Below, in pieces: positions 1-6,461 of a DNA stretch of 13,708 nt. The DNA lies in contig CABQMC010000019.1 of assembly GCA_902465115.1 (NCBI GenBank), positions 1-13,708 on the forward strand, written 5' to 3'. Under the pieces are notes generated by a model. The model searched no databases, was not told where the DNA came from, and saw nothing but the letters and a program-made list of their open reading frames with translations. Every line of letters begins with the position of its first letter. The stretch's first letter is position 1. Both the position numbers and the translations under genes were made by a program. This DNA is from an uncultured Collinsella sp. (lineage in GTDB: Bacteria; Actinomycetota; Coriobacteriia; Coriobacteriales; Coriobacteriaceae).

Positions 1-97
1 CGTCGACGAACTCATCCGCCACATCCAAACAACTGTCAAAGACCAATTCGGCGTAGACCTAGAACCCGAAGTCCACCGAGTAGGCGAATTTTTATAA
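1..97 (+). CDS. murB: UDP-N-acetylmuramate dehydrogenase MurB, C-terminal end only
   Basis: Only the last 31 full codons are present; the gene starts upstream of the window. The frame beginning at base 2 ends in DLEPEVHRVGEFL and TAA at 95-97. The pattern 'IQ..V...FGV.LEPEV...G.F' is the classic end of MurB, the FAD- and NADPH-dependent enzyme that reduces UDP-GlcNAc-enolpyruvate to UDP-MurNAc in cytoplasmic peptidoglycan precursor synthesis. No catalytic residue lies in this piece, so the call rests on the C-terminal signature alone. The fragment uses more A/T-ending codons (CAA, ACA, AAA, GTA, CTA, CGA, TTA) than the other genes here. It converges on pcrA and is followed directly by a terminator. 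Confidence 0.8.
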   Translation, partial: VDELIRHIQTTVKDQFGVDLEPEVHRVGEFL

Positions 98-130
98 AAA
101 GAAGGCCCCGAAAGGGGCCTTCACTTTCTT
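98..130. terminator. Bidirectional intrinsic terminator between murB and pcrA
   Basis: A perfect 9-bp stem, GAAGGCCCC (101-109) with GGGGCCTTC (114-122), closes a GAAA loop. On the minus strand the stem is followed by TTTTTATAAA, a good U-tract, so it should end the pcrA transcript about 190 bases after its stop codon. On the plus strand the tail is ACTTTCTTTA, poorer but usable for murB, whose stop codon lies 3 bases upstream of the stem. Confidence 0.85.
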
Positions 131-311
131 TAATTCAGACAACCAGTCCGGTGTGCCGCGCCCCGAATCCGAGAGGGCCGGGACAGTCCGAGAGGCATAA
201 GGTTGATCGCGAGTTCCGCACGAGCCGGAGAGCACTTAATGTGCTCTCCGTGCGAGCAGGACTGTCCGAGCAGGCGATCAAAGCCCCCGGCGCGCCCGGT
301 CAACCTCGCAG
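131..311 (-). other. Structured 3' trailer of pcrA, possible non-coding RNA
   Basis: No coding frame is convincing, but the stretch is unusually self-complementary. Seen directly: a hairpin 226-235/241-250 with loop TTAAT; an extension 217-221/250-254 (alternative pairing of base 250) across a bulge; an outer helix TTGATCGC 203-210 with GCGATCAA 274-281; and GGACAGTCC 181-189 with its exact reverse complement GGACTGTCC 259-267. That last pairing would cross the outer helix and make a pseudoknot, though each 9-mer is also close to self-palindromic. The minus orientation is preferred because that transcript runs from pcrA into the good terminator at 101-122. It lacks the hallmark sequences of tmRNA, RNase P RNA and SRP RNA, so the family is unrecognised. 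Confidence 0.4.
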
Positions 312-3209
312 TTAGGCATTCAGCTTGACGATCGGAGCGAATCCCTTCATAAGCTTTTTGGTCTGGCCGGTCTTTTCGAATTGAACCTCGATCATGTCTC
401 CAGCGACCGAGATCACGGTACCCGTGCCAAAGGTCTTATGGCTCACGGTATCGCCCGCGGCAAAGTCCTGCGATGCGCTGGCGCGATCGACCTTGCGCTC
501 CACCGTCGGGGACACCTTGGACGACGGCTTTTTGGCTCGCGGCGCGCCCGAGCCAAAGGTCGAGGCAACACGGCCGGCGTCGGGCGAGACCCCACGATGG
601 CGCTCGGTCCCGTAGCTGCTGCCGCCAAAGAAATCGTCAAAGCTCGATCCGCCACGAGAACCGGAACCGCCGGTCGAGCGCGTATGTGAACCGAACACCT
701 TGCCGCCATACATATCCGAACCCATGCCCGAGCCAAAGGTGCCGTGACGGTCGCCGCGCTTCTCCCAGCCCGTGCCTTCAAAACCGGCAGAACCGATACC
801 GCTAAACTCGATATCCTCAAACGGAATCTCGTTGAGGAAGCGCGAGCGTGGGTTGGCAGAGGTCGAGCCGTAGGTGCGGCGCGTGGCCGCATAGGTCAGG
901 AACAGGCGCTTACGGGCGCGCGTGATGGCAACGTAGGCCAGGCGACGCTCCTCCTCGAGCTTGCCCGGGTCATCGCTGCCGCCAAAGTCGTGCACGTGCG
1001 GGAAGATGCCCTCCTCCATGCCGGCTACGAACACCGCCGGGAACTCCAGGCCCTTGGCGGAGTGGATGGTCATCATGGTGATGGCATGCGTCTCGCCGGC
1101 CAGGGAATCCAAGTCGGAGCGCAGGGCCAGCCACTCCATGAGTGCCGGCAGCGCCTTACAGGTGAGCGGACCGTAGGTGCGCTCGATCTCGTCGGCATGC
1201 ACGGCACCCGCCGGCATCTCCGTCGGCGCGGCATACGCGTTGCCCGCGATGGCGGCGGCCAGGGCATCCTGCGGCGAGAGCGCCGGGGCGGCTAGGCTAT
1301 CGAGCGGATTGGAGCCTGCAGCATCGCGCGCGCCGACGAGCGCCTCAAACGAGGATGCCGGGGCGGACGGCCCCGGCTCGGGCGCGGGCGCACTCACCAC
1401 GACGGACTCGGGCTCGGCAGGCACATCGGCAACACCGGCAGCGCGCAGCTCTTCCAAGCTCTCGAGCGTACCTTCGATGTCCTCGTGCGTCTCCTCAAAT
1501 TCGGCGGCGACGCCCAGGAATTCCTGGATGTTCTCGGCGCGGCTCTCGGACTCCATGGTGCCCTCGGCGCGGAAAGCCTGCAGCAGGCCCGTCTTATCGA
1601 CGATCATCTCGACGACGTCCTTGAGTTCGCCGTCCATGCGGCGACCTTCGCGCACCAGCGAGACAAAGCTCGACAGGCCATTGCGCACCTTGGCGCTAAA
1701 CATGCCTGTCTCGGCTGTTGCGATCTCGCAGGCCTGGAAGAACGAGCAACGGTTGTCGCGCGCCAGCTGCTCGATCTTTTGGATCGAGGTGGAGCCGATG
1801 CCGCGGCGCGGCGTGTTGATGACGCGCTTGACGCTCATCTCGTCGGCCGGGTTCACGATCATCTTGAGGTAGGCCATGACGTCGCGGATCTCGGCGCGAT
1901 CGAAGAATCGCGTGCCGCCCACGATCTTGTAGGGAACGCCCGCGCGCAGGAACATATCTTCGAGAATACGCGACTGAGCGTTGGTGCGGTAGAACACGGC
2001 GATATCGTCGTAGCTCGTACCCTTGGCATGCAGCTTCTCGATCTCGCCGGCAATCCAGCGGCCCTCGTCGCGCTCGTCGCTCGCCTGGAAGGCCTGGATT
2101 TTCTCGCCATCGCCCTCGGCCGTAAACAGGCGCTTGTCCTTGCGCTGAGAGTTGTGGCGCACCACGGCGTTGGCGGCGCTCAGGATGTGACCCGTGGAGC
2201 GGTAGTTCTGCTCCAGCTTGACGGTCTTGCAGTTTTTAAAGTCCTTCTCAAAGTCCAGGATATTGGTGATGTCGGCGCCACGCCAGCTATAAATGGACTG
2301 ATCGTCGTCGCCCACGACCATGAGGTTTTGGTACTTGGCGGCCAGTAGATTGGCGATCTCGTACTGGACGTGGTTGGTGTCCTGATACTCGTCGACGCTA
2401 ATGTAGCGGAAGCGCTCCTGGTACTTGTCGAGCACCTCGGGGCGGGTGCGCAGCAGCTCGAGCGCGCGCACGAGCAGGTCGTCAAAGTCCATCGCATTGG
2501 CAGCGCGCAGGCGGCGCTCCAGCTCCAAGTAGACCTGTGCGGCCTTTTTATCGTTGGGGCTATCGGCGGACTTGAGCATGTCCTCGGGGCCGATCATGGC
2601 GTTTTTGGCCGAGCTGATCTTGCTGCGGATCATGTTGATGGGGAACTGCTTTTGCTCGATGCCGAGTGCCTGCATAATGTCGCGCACTATGCGCTTTGAG
2701 TCATCGTCATCGTAGATGGTGAACTGACCGGTGTATCCCAGCAGGTCGGCGTCCTCGCGCAGCATACGCACGCACATGGCATGGAAGGTGCATACCCACA
2801 TGCCACGGGTGCCGCTGGGAATGAGTGCCGCCAGACGCTCACGCATCTCGGCCGCGGCCTTGTTGGTAAACGTGATGGCAAGGATCTGCCAGGGCTTAAC
2901 GCCCAGGTCGCCGAGCATATGTGCGATACGGAAGGTCAAGACGCGGGTCTTGCCCGAGCCGGCGCCGGCAAGGACCAGCAGCGGGCCCTCGGTGGTCAGG
3001 ACCGCCTCGCGCTGAGCGGGATTAAGGCTGTCGATGTCGACGAGCGGCTTGGCGGGCTTGGGCGCCGGCGCGGGAGCGTCGTAGATGTCGAGCGGAACGA
3101 GCTCGGGCTCCGGCGCAGCAGGGGCGGTGTATGCATCGAGCGGCACGGGTTCCGGCGCGGGCGGCACAGGTACCGCGACATTCTTTTCCCAGGGCAAGGG
3201 CTGGGTCAT
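312..3209 (-). CDS. pcrA: ATP-dependent DNA helicase PcrA/UvrD (SF1A)
   Basis: A 965-residue 3'-5' DNA helicase of the PcrA/UvrD family, acting in nucleotide-excision and mismatch repair, plasmid replication and clearing RecA or stalled polymerase. All SF1A motifs are visible: Q motif LNPAQREAV (62-70), Walker A AGAGSGKT (81-88), Ia ITFTNKAAAEMRER (112-125), II DEYQDT (273-278), III GDDDQSIYSWRGAD (300-313), IV NYRS (335-338), V TIHSAKGLEF (714-723) and VI RLAYVAITRAR (756-766). The last 50 residues form the PcrA-type C-terminal domain (GDTVSHKTFGTGTV). It exceeds the usual 720-760 residues because of a Pro/Ala-rich N-terminus (1-60) with a duplicated EPxxVPLD.Y.AP unit, an Ala/Pro-rich insertion around 589-670, and a Gly/Ser-rich linker around 800-900. 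The start is the ATG 6 bases after GAGGAG; an in-frame upstream ATG lacks this site. Single-gene unit. Confidence 0.95.
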   Translation of the reverse strand: MTQPLPWEKNVAVPVPPAPEPVPLDAYTAPAAPEPELVPLDIYDAPAPAPKPAKPLVDIDSLNPAQREAVLTTEGPLLVLAGAGSGKTRVLTFRIAHMLGDLGVKPWQILAITFTNKAAAEMRERLAALIPSGTRGMWVCTFHAMCVRMLREDADLLGYTGQFTIYDDDDSKRIVRDIMQALGIEQKQFPINMIRSKISSAKNAMIGPEDMLKSADSPNDKKAAQVYLELERRLRAANAMDFDDLLVRALELLRTRPEVLDKYQERFRYISVDEYQDTNHVQYEIANLLAAKYQNLMVVGDDDQSIYSWRGADITNILDFEKDFKNCKTVKLEQNYRSTGHILSAANAVVRHNSQRKDKRLFTAEGDGEKIQAFQASDERDEGRWIAGEIEKLHAKGTSYDDIAVFYRTNAQSRILEDMFLRAGVPYKIVGGTRFFDRAEIRDVMAYLKMIVNPADEMSVKRVINTPRRGIGSTSIQKIEQLARDNRCSFFQACEIATAETGMFSAKVRNGLSSFVSLVREGRRMDGELKDVVEMIVDKTGLLQAFRAEGTMESESRAENIQEFLGVAAEFEETHEDIEGTLESLEELRAAGVADVPAEPESVVVSAPAPEPGPSAPASSFEALVGARDAAGSNPLDSLAAPALSPQDALAAAIAGNAYAAPTEMPAGAVHADEIERTYGPLTCKALPALMEWLALRSDLDSLAGETHAITMMTIHSAKGLEFPAVFVAGMEEGIFPHVHDFGGSDDPGKLEEERRLAYVAITRARKRLFLTYAATRRTYGSTSANPRSRFLNEIPFEDIEFSGIGSAGFEGTGWEKRGDRHGTFGSGMGSDMYGGKVFGSHTRSTGGSGSRGGSSFDDFFGGSSYGTERHRGVSPDAGRVASTFGSGAPRAKKPSSKVSPTVERKVDRASASQDFAAGDTVSHKTFGTGTVISVAGDMIEVQFEKTGQTKKLMKGFAPIVKLNA

Positions 3210-3270
3210 GGGCGACTCCTCATCTGACGGACGGCGCGCCTGCGGGCAGCGCCATAGTTTGAGCCGTACC

Positions 3271-3301
3271 AGTATACCGAGCCGCGCGGACACCGACGCA
3301 A
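3271..3301 (-). promoter_or_regulatory. Putative sigma-70 promoter of pcrA
   Basis: On the minus strand a -10 box TATACT (3276-3271) has TTGCGT (3301-3296) upstream with a long 19-base spacer. It would start the RNA near 3264 and give a leader of about 55 bases to the ATG at 3209. The -10 is good and the -35 weak. Confidence 0.4.
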
Positions 3302-3345
3302 ATCACACCACGACTCCGTGCGTCACCGTCAGGCTCGCCCCAACG

Positions 3346-3383
3346 GATTTGGTGCAATGGGGTCAGGTTAGTCTGCACCAATC
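3346..3383. repeat. REP-like hairpin with GGGGTCAGGTTAG loop
   Basis: Arms TTGGTGCA (3349-3356) and TGCACCAA (3374-3381) are perfect inverted repeats around a 17-base loop. With one bulged T the pairing extends to GATT/AATC at the ends. It lies between the pcrA promoter and the uppP terminator. The arm-loop-arm design with a G-rich core resembles the elements at 10672 and 12852, though the core differs. Interpreted as a repetitive extragenic palindrome; no second exact copy is in the window. The rest of 3302-3457 shows no gene. Confidence 0.4.
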
Positions 3384-3457
3384 TATTGACAATCACGAAA
3401 CCGCCGATGTCATGGCAGCAGCAGCGAGCGACGGTCAGGGCGAACAAATTGGCATGA

Positions 3458-3498
3458 AAAGGGGGCGGCATAGACCTTTTGGTCATGCCACCCCCTTT
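3458..3498 (-). terminator. Intrinsic terminator of uppP
   Basis: Long near-perfect hairpin: AAAGGGGG (3458-3465) with CCCCCTTT (3491-3498), GGCAT (3467-3471) with ATGCC (3485-3489), GACC (3473-3476) with GGTC (3481-3484), and a four-base loop. There is one mismatch and one bulge. It begins 45 bases past the uppP stop codon. On the minus strand the stem runs out into CCCCCTTTTCATG, a short U-run. Confidence 0.8.
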
Positions 3499-3542
3499 GA
3501 ATGACAAGTTGTCGCCCTGGCCGCCGCGCAGCGTCGACTAAG

Positions 3543-4523
3543 TTAGAGGCCGAGCATCGGCTCCAGAACGAAGAAGTATGCGAGCACTACGATGCCCAGG
3601 ATGATGCGGTAAACACCGAAGCACTTGAAGTCGTGACGGCGGACGAAGCCCATGAGCCACTTGATGGCGATGAGCGACACCACAAAGGCCACAACGCAAC
3701 CCACGCCCAGGATAGCGACCTCGTTGGCGCCGAACGTACCGCCCTTGATGAAATACTTGACCAGCTTGAGCGCACTCGCGCCAAACATGACAGGGATGGC
3801 CAGGAAGAACGTAAACTTGGACGCCACCGAACGCGTGCAGCCCAAAAGCAGGCCGCCGATGATGGTAGAACCGGAGCGAGACGTTCCAGGCACCAGCGAA
3901 AGCACCTGGAAGCAGCCGATACCCAGCGCAGTCTTCCAGCTCAGGTCCTCGAGCGTGGCGATGGAGCCAAAGTCCAGATTCTCGTCATCGTCCTCATCCT
4001 CAGCGGTAGCCGCGGCGGGCGCCGCAAAGTGCGCACCGGCGGGACGTCCACCCGACACCACAGCACGCGAACCAAACGAACCGGCAACGGCCATTTCCTC
4101 GCGCTTGCTCGCGCGCCAGTTCTCGATCACGATAAACAGCACGCCGTACACAATGAGCGCCAGCGCCACGACGGGAGCATTGTAGAAATGCTCCTCCATC
4201 CAGTCGTTAAGCGGCAGACCGATCGCCGCGGCGGGAATGCAGCCGAGCACAATCTTGCCCCACAGCACCCAGGTGTCGCGACGGCCCTCCTTGCCCTTGC
4301 TAGGCGAGAACGGATTGAGCTCATGGAAGAACAGCACACAGACGGCCAGAATGGCGCCGAGCTGAATCACGACCAAGAACATATTCCAGAACGTCTCGCT
4401 CACGTTCATCTTGACGAACTCGTCCACCAAGATCATGTGACCGGTCGACGAAACAGGCAGCCATTCGGTGATGCCCTCGACCAGGCCCATGAAGGCAGAT
4501 TTTAGAAGCTCGATGATATCCAA
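3543..4523 (-). CDS. uppP: Undecaprenyl-diphosphate phosphatase UppP (BacA)
   Basis: Integral membrane enzyme that dephosphorylates undecaprenyl pyrophosphate to the monophosphate carrier used for peptidoglycan and other wall polymers; extra copies give bacitracin resistance. Family signatures are present: EGITEWLPVSSTGH (16-29) with the paired glutamates E16 and E20 and H29, and PGTSRSGST (212-220) with the key arginine R216. Hydrophobic segments lie near 45-65, 87-104, 115-133, 195-212, 221-250, 265-290 and 302-320. At 326 residues it is about 50 longer than typical 270-280-residue homologues; the extra length is a soluble insertion, about 140-186, Ala/Gly-rich with the acidic run EDEDDDEN. 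The start is taken as TTG, 5 bases after GAGGGGG, giving the family-typical N-terminus MDIIELLK. A GTG at 4542-4544 would add seven residues but has no proper ribosome site. Confidence 0.93.
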   Translation of the reverse strand: MDIIELLKSAFMGLVEGITEWLPVSSTGHMILVDEFVKMNVSETFWNMFLVVIQLGAILAVCVLFFHELNPFSPSKGKEGRRDTWVLWGKIVLGCIPAAAIGLPLNDWMEEHFYNAPVVALALIVYGVLFIVIENWRASKREEMAVAGSFGSRAVVSGGRPAGAHFAAPAAATAEDEDDDENLDFGSIATLEDLSWKTALGIGCFQVLSLVPGTSRSGSTIIGGLLLGCTRSVASKFTFFLAIPVMFGASALKLVKYFIKGGTFGANEVAILGVGCVVAFVVSLIAIKWLMGFVRRHDFKCFGVYRIILGIVVLAYFFVLEPMLGL

Positions 4524-4528
4524 AGGGA

Positions 4529-4535
4529 CCCCCTC
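4529..4535 (-). promoter_or_regulatory. Ribosome binding site that decides a TTG start for uppP
   Basis: On the minus strand GAGGGGG is followed by TCCCT and then TTG GAT ATC ATC, an ideal 5-base spacing. The site lies inside the codons a GTG start (4544-4542) would use, which argues that translation begins at the TTG. Confidence 0.65.
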
Positions 4536-4583
4536 GTTAGACACCCGCCGATATTGTTCTGCGGACGGTGCGGGCGATGTCCC

Positions 4584-4589
4584 ATTATC
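4584..4589 (-). promoter_or_regulatory. Possible -10 box of uppP
   Basis: GATAAT on the minus strand, in the context GGTTGATAATGG, would start RNA near 4577 and give a leader of about 54 bases. No good -35 lies 16-18 bases upstream. A small hairpin GGCGC-GTCT-GCGCC (4599-4612) lies in the -35 region. Confidence 0.3.
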
Positions 4590-4660
4590 AACCGTTCGGG
4601 CGCGTCTGCGCCTACCCTTACCAAAAAACTCGCCCGTTCACAGAATTGCGAGCGGTCAAA

Positions 4661-4680
4661 CCCAAATCCTTGGGTATAAC
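4661..4680 (+). promoter_or_regulatory. Possible usp promoter with internal inverted repeat
   Basis: TATAAC at 4675-4680 is a fair -10 box. Immediately upstream is the inverted repeat CCCAA-ATCC-TTGGG (4661-4674), occupying most of the spacer, where a repressor or activator could bind. The -35 is not clear (GGTCAA at 4654-4659 with a short 15-base spacer). The leader to the usp ATG would be about 85 bases. Confidence 0.3.
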
Positions 4681-4770
4681 TGCAACAAGATAAAGTGTCC
4701 GGCGGCCAACGCGCCCGCGCCCGCCCGATGCACGAGCCCCGCGCCCGTGCGATAGACCAAGGAGGAAACC

Positions 4771-5208
4771 ATGAACGAGGGCTACACCAAGGTATTTGTT
4801 TCACTCGATGGTACTGAGCAGCAGGATTTTGTGCTCGCACGCGCCATCAAGGTCGCCGCGAACAACGGCGCCAAGCTAATCATCGGCCACGTTATCGATT
4901 CCACGGCGCTCGAGAGCGCCGGTTCCTATCCGGTCGATCTGGTCAACGGCCTGGAGGAGGCATTTAAGAACTCCATCGCCAAGCAGCTCGAAGAGGCCAA
5001 GGCCAATCCCGATATTCCCGAGGTCGAGGTCATGATTCGCGCCGGCCGTATTCGCGAGACGCTCAAGGACGAGATGCTCGACGTGGTTAAGCCCGACCTG
5101 GTGCTCTGCGGCGCCCGCGGCCTGTCCTCGATCAAGTATGCGCTGCTGGGTTCGATTTCGACGTTCCTGCTGCGCAACACGGACTGCGACATTCTGGTCG
5201 TGAAGTAG
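4771..5208 (+). CDS. Universal stress protein, UspA family, ATP-binding type
   Basis: A 145-residue single-domain Usp protein with the Rossmann-like alpha/beta fold: VFVSLDGTEQQ at the N-terminus with the nucleotide-contacting Asp at D13, and the signature G-2X-G-9X-G(S/T) as G114-A-R-G117 followed by G127-S128. The intact signature predicts ATP binding, as in the MJ0577-like branch rather than the non-binding E. coli UspA type. Such proteins are cytoplasmic dimers induced by starvation, anaerobic growth arrest or other stress; the specific role here cannot be read from sequence. The start is the ATG 5 bases after AAGGAGGAAACC, a near-perfect ribosome site suggesting high expression. Transcribed alone, divergently from uppP, and closed by the hairpins at 5222 and 5354. 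Confidence 0.92.
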   Translation: MNEGYTKVFVSLDGTEQQDFVLARAIKVAANNGAKLIIGHVIDSTALESAGSYPVDLVNGLEEAFKNSIAKQLEEAKANPDIPEVEVMIRAGRIRETLKDEMLDVVKPDLVLCGARGLSSIKYALLGSISTFLLRNTDCDILVVK

Positions 5209-5221
5209 GTTCCTTCCCGCC

Positions 5222-5312
5222 GGCGCAAGGCCTGCGGGGTTATCACGCCGACGTCCTCGCCGCTTCGCGGCTGCGGGATGTCGGCTTAGATAACCCCTCC
5301 CGGCCTTGCGCC
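5222..5312. repeat. 91-base imperfect inverted repeat (long hairpin)
   Basis: Three nested matched blocks: GGCGCAAGGCC (5222-5232) with GGCCTTGCGCC (5302-5312); GGGGTTATC (5236-5244) with GATAACCCC (5289-5297); GCCGAC (5247-5252) with GTCGGC (5280-5285). At the tip is a further hairpin, GCCGC-TTC-GCGGC (5259-5271). All the main pairs are Watson-Crick, separated by short unmatched spacers of 2-4 bases. It begins 13 bases after the usp stop codon. There is no U-tract, and a proper terminator follows at 5354, so it is more likely a dispersed palindromic element, MITE-like remnant or RNA-stabilising structure than the terminator itself. Confidence 0.7.
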
Positions 5313-5353
5313 TTCGTCACCGTACTTCAACGAGTTGGCTGATAAAAGATGGC

Positions 5354-5387
5354 GTGCCGCCCCGTTTGGGGCGGCACGTTTTGTTTG
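5354..5387. terminator. Bidirectional intrinsic terminator between usp and the sensor kinase gene
   Basis: Perfect 10-bp stem GTGCCGCCCC (5354-5363) with GGGGCGGCAC (5368-5377) and loop GTTT. On the plus strand GTTTTGTTT follows, a good U-tract for usp. On the minus strand GCCATCTTTTATC follows, serving the kinase gene whose stop codon is 31 bases away. Confidence 0.88.
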
Positions 5388-5408
5388 GGCGGCCGTTTGC
5401 CGTGTGCG

Positions 5409-6452
5409 TTACTCAAAGTATTGGAACTTGTTCGTTGAAAAAGCGAATGTTACGACAAAGCCTTCGCCCGGCTCCGATGCCGCGGTGACGTCGATGCCCA
5501 TCTTGGAGCACAGGCGCGCCACCAGATAGAGACCGATGCCCGTTGCGCGCTTGGTGGTGCGGCCGTTGTCGCCGGTAAAGCCCTTCTCGAACACGCGCGG
5601 CAGGTCGGCCGCGCTCACGCCGCAGCCGTTGTCCGCAACGGTAAGCTCGATGCGCTCGCTTGCCAGGCCCTCGTCCAGCAACGCGCCCGAAAACACGATC
5701 TTCGCGCCGTCCTCGCACGCATATTTAATGCTGTTCTGAATGAGCTGGCCCAGAATAAACTCGAGCCACTTCTCGTCGGTAAAGACGTCGAAGTCGAGGT
5801 TCTCGCACACCGGGGCCACATGCGCCGCAATGAGCTCGCGCGCGTTGGCTTTAATCGCGCCCGTCACCAAGGTCTTAAGGTCCCAGCGGCGAATCAGGTA
5901 GTCGCGCTCCACGACTTCCGAGCGCGCGTAGTACAGCGCTTGATCGATATAGCGCTCCACGCGGGCAAGTTCGCGTGCCAGGTCGTCCACGCGCGACAGG
6001 TCGTCTTCGCTGCTGTCCAGGTTTTCCAAAATCAGGTGAGCCGCCGCCAGGGGCAGCTTGGCCTCGTGGACCCAGCTCTCGATATAGTCGCGATAGTCAT
6101 CGGTCTGACGCCGGCCTTCGGCAACCTCGTCGCAAGCGGCTTTGCCCACCCGGCGCAAGACCTCGTACTCGAGCTCGCCCTCGGCATAGGTCGGGCATTG
6201 CACCATCTCCTGCACCCATGCGGGACTCTCGAGCTCCTCTGCCGCGCGCTCCAACTGACGCAGAAAACGGCGACGGCGAGCGTACTCGATCACGATGCCG
6301 AGCATACCGAAGATAAAGGACACGCCAACCGCCACGACCACGATAGAAACGGGTGCGCCGGCGACCGTCAGCACAAAGCAGCTCAGCAGCACGCCGCACG
6401 TCCACACGGCGACGGGAAGCAGTGCATCTTTAAAGAACTTGCCAAACGACAT
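5409..6452 (-). CDS. Sensor histidine kinase, BceS-like intramembrane-sensing type
   Basis: A 347-residue membrane kinase. Two transmembrane helices (about 11-31 and 34-55) are separated by only a few residues, so there is no extracellular sensor domain. The H box is SWVHEAKLPLAA with phospho-acceptor H129; the helix DQALYYARSE (170-179) is typical of BceS/GraS-like kinases. The ATPase domain has an N box around N240 (QLIQNSIKY), G1 DNGCG (274-278), an F box VFEKGFTG (287-294) and G2 TGIGLYL (304-310). Kinases of this build usually sense cell-wall-active peptides through a partner BceAB ABC transporter, but none is in the window, so the signal is inferred. The ATG follows AGGGG and starts 9 bases after the regulator's stop codon, so the two are co-transcribed. 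No truncation is seen. Confidence 0.88.
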   Translation of the reverse strand: MSFGKFFKDALLPVAVWTCGVLLSCFVLTVAGAPVSIVVVAVGVSFIFGMLGIVIEYARRRRFLRQLERAAEELESPAWVQEMVQCPTYAEGELEYEVLRRVGKAACDEVAEGRRQTDDYRDYIESWVHEAKLPLAAAHLILENLDSSEDDLSRVDDLARELARVERYIDQALYYARSEVVERDYLIRRWDLKTLVTGAIKANARELIAAHVAPVCENLDFDVFTDEKWLEFILGQLIQNSIKYACEDGAKIVFSGALLDEGLASERIELTVADNGCGVSAADLPRVFEKGFTGDNGRTTKRATGIGLYLVARLCSKMGIDVTAASEPGEGFVVTFAFSTNKFQYFE

Positions 6453-6461
6453 AGCCGGCCC

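Noticed and set aside
131..311. Known housekeeping RNA (tmRNA, RNase P RNA, SRP RNA)
   Set aside because: The tRNA-like ends and the conserved cores of these RNAs are not present; only the pairing pattern is notable.
3210..3293. N-terminal extension of PcrA from an upstream in-frame ATG
   Set aside because: The 28 added residues are unrelated to helicases, and the ribosome site GAGGAG fits the ATG at 3209. The extension would also overlap the promoter.
3386..3391. TTGACA, a perfect -35 sequence on the plus strand
   Set aside because: The position 17 bases downstream reads GTCATG, not a -10 box, and no plus-strand gene follows before usp.
3501..4505. Open frame of 334 codons on the plus strand
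   Set aside because: Antisense to uppP, with His/Arg/Glu-biased composition and no hydrophobic or catalytic pattern.
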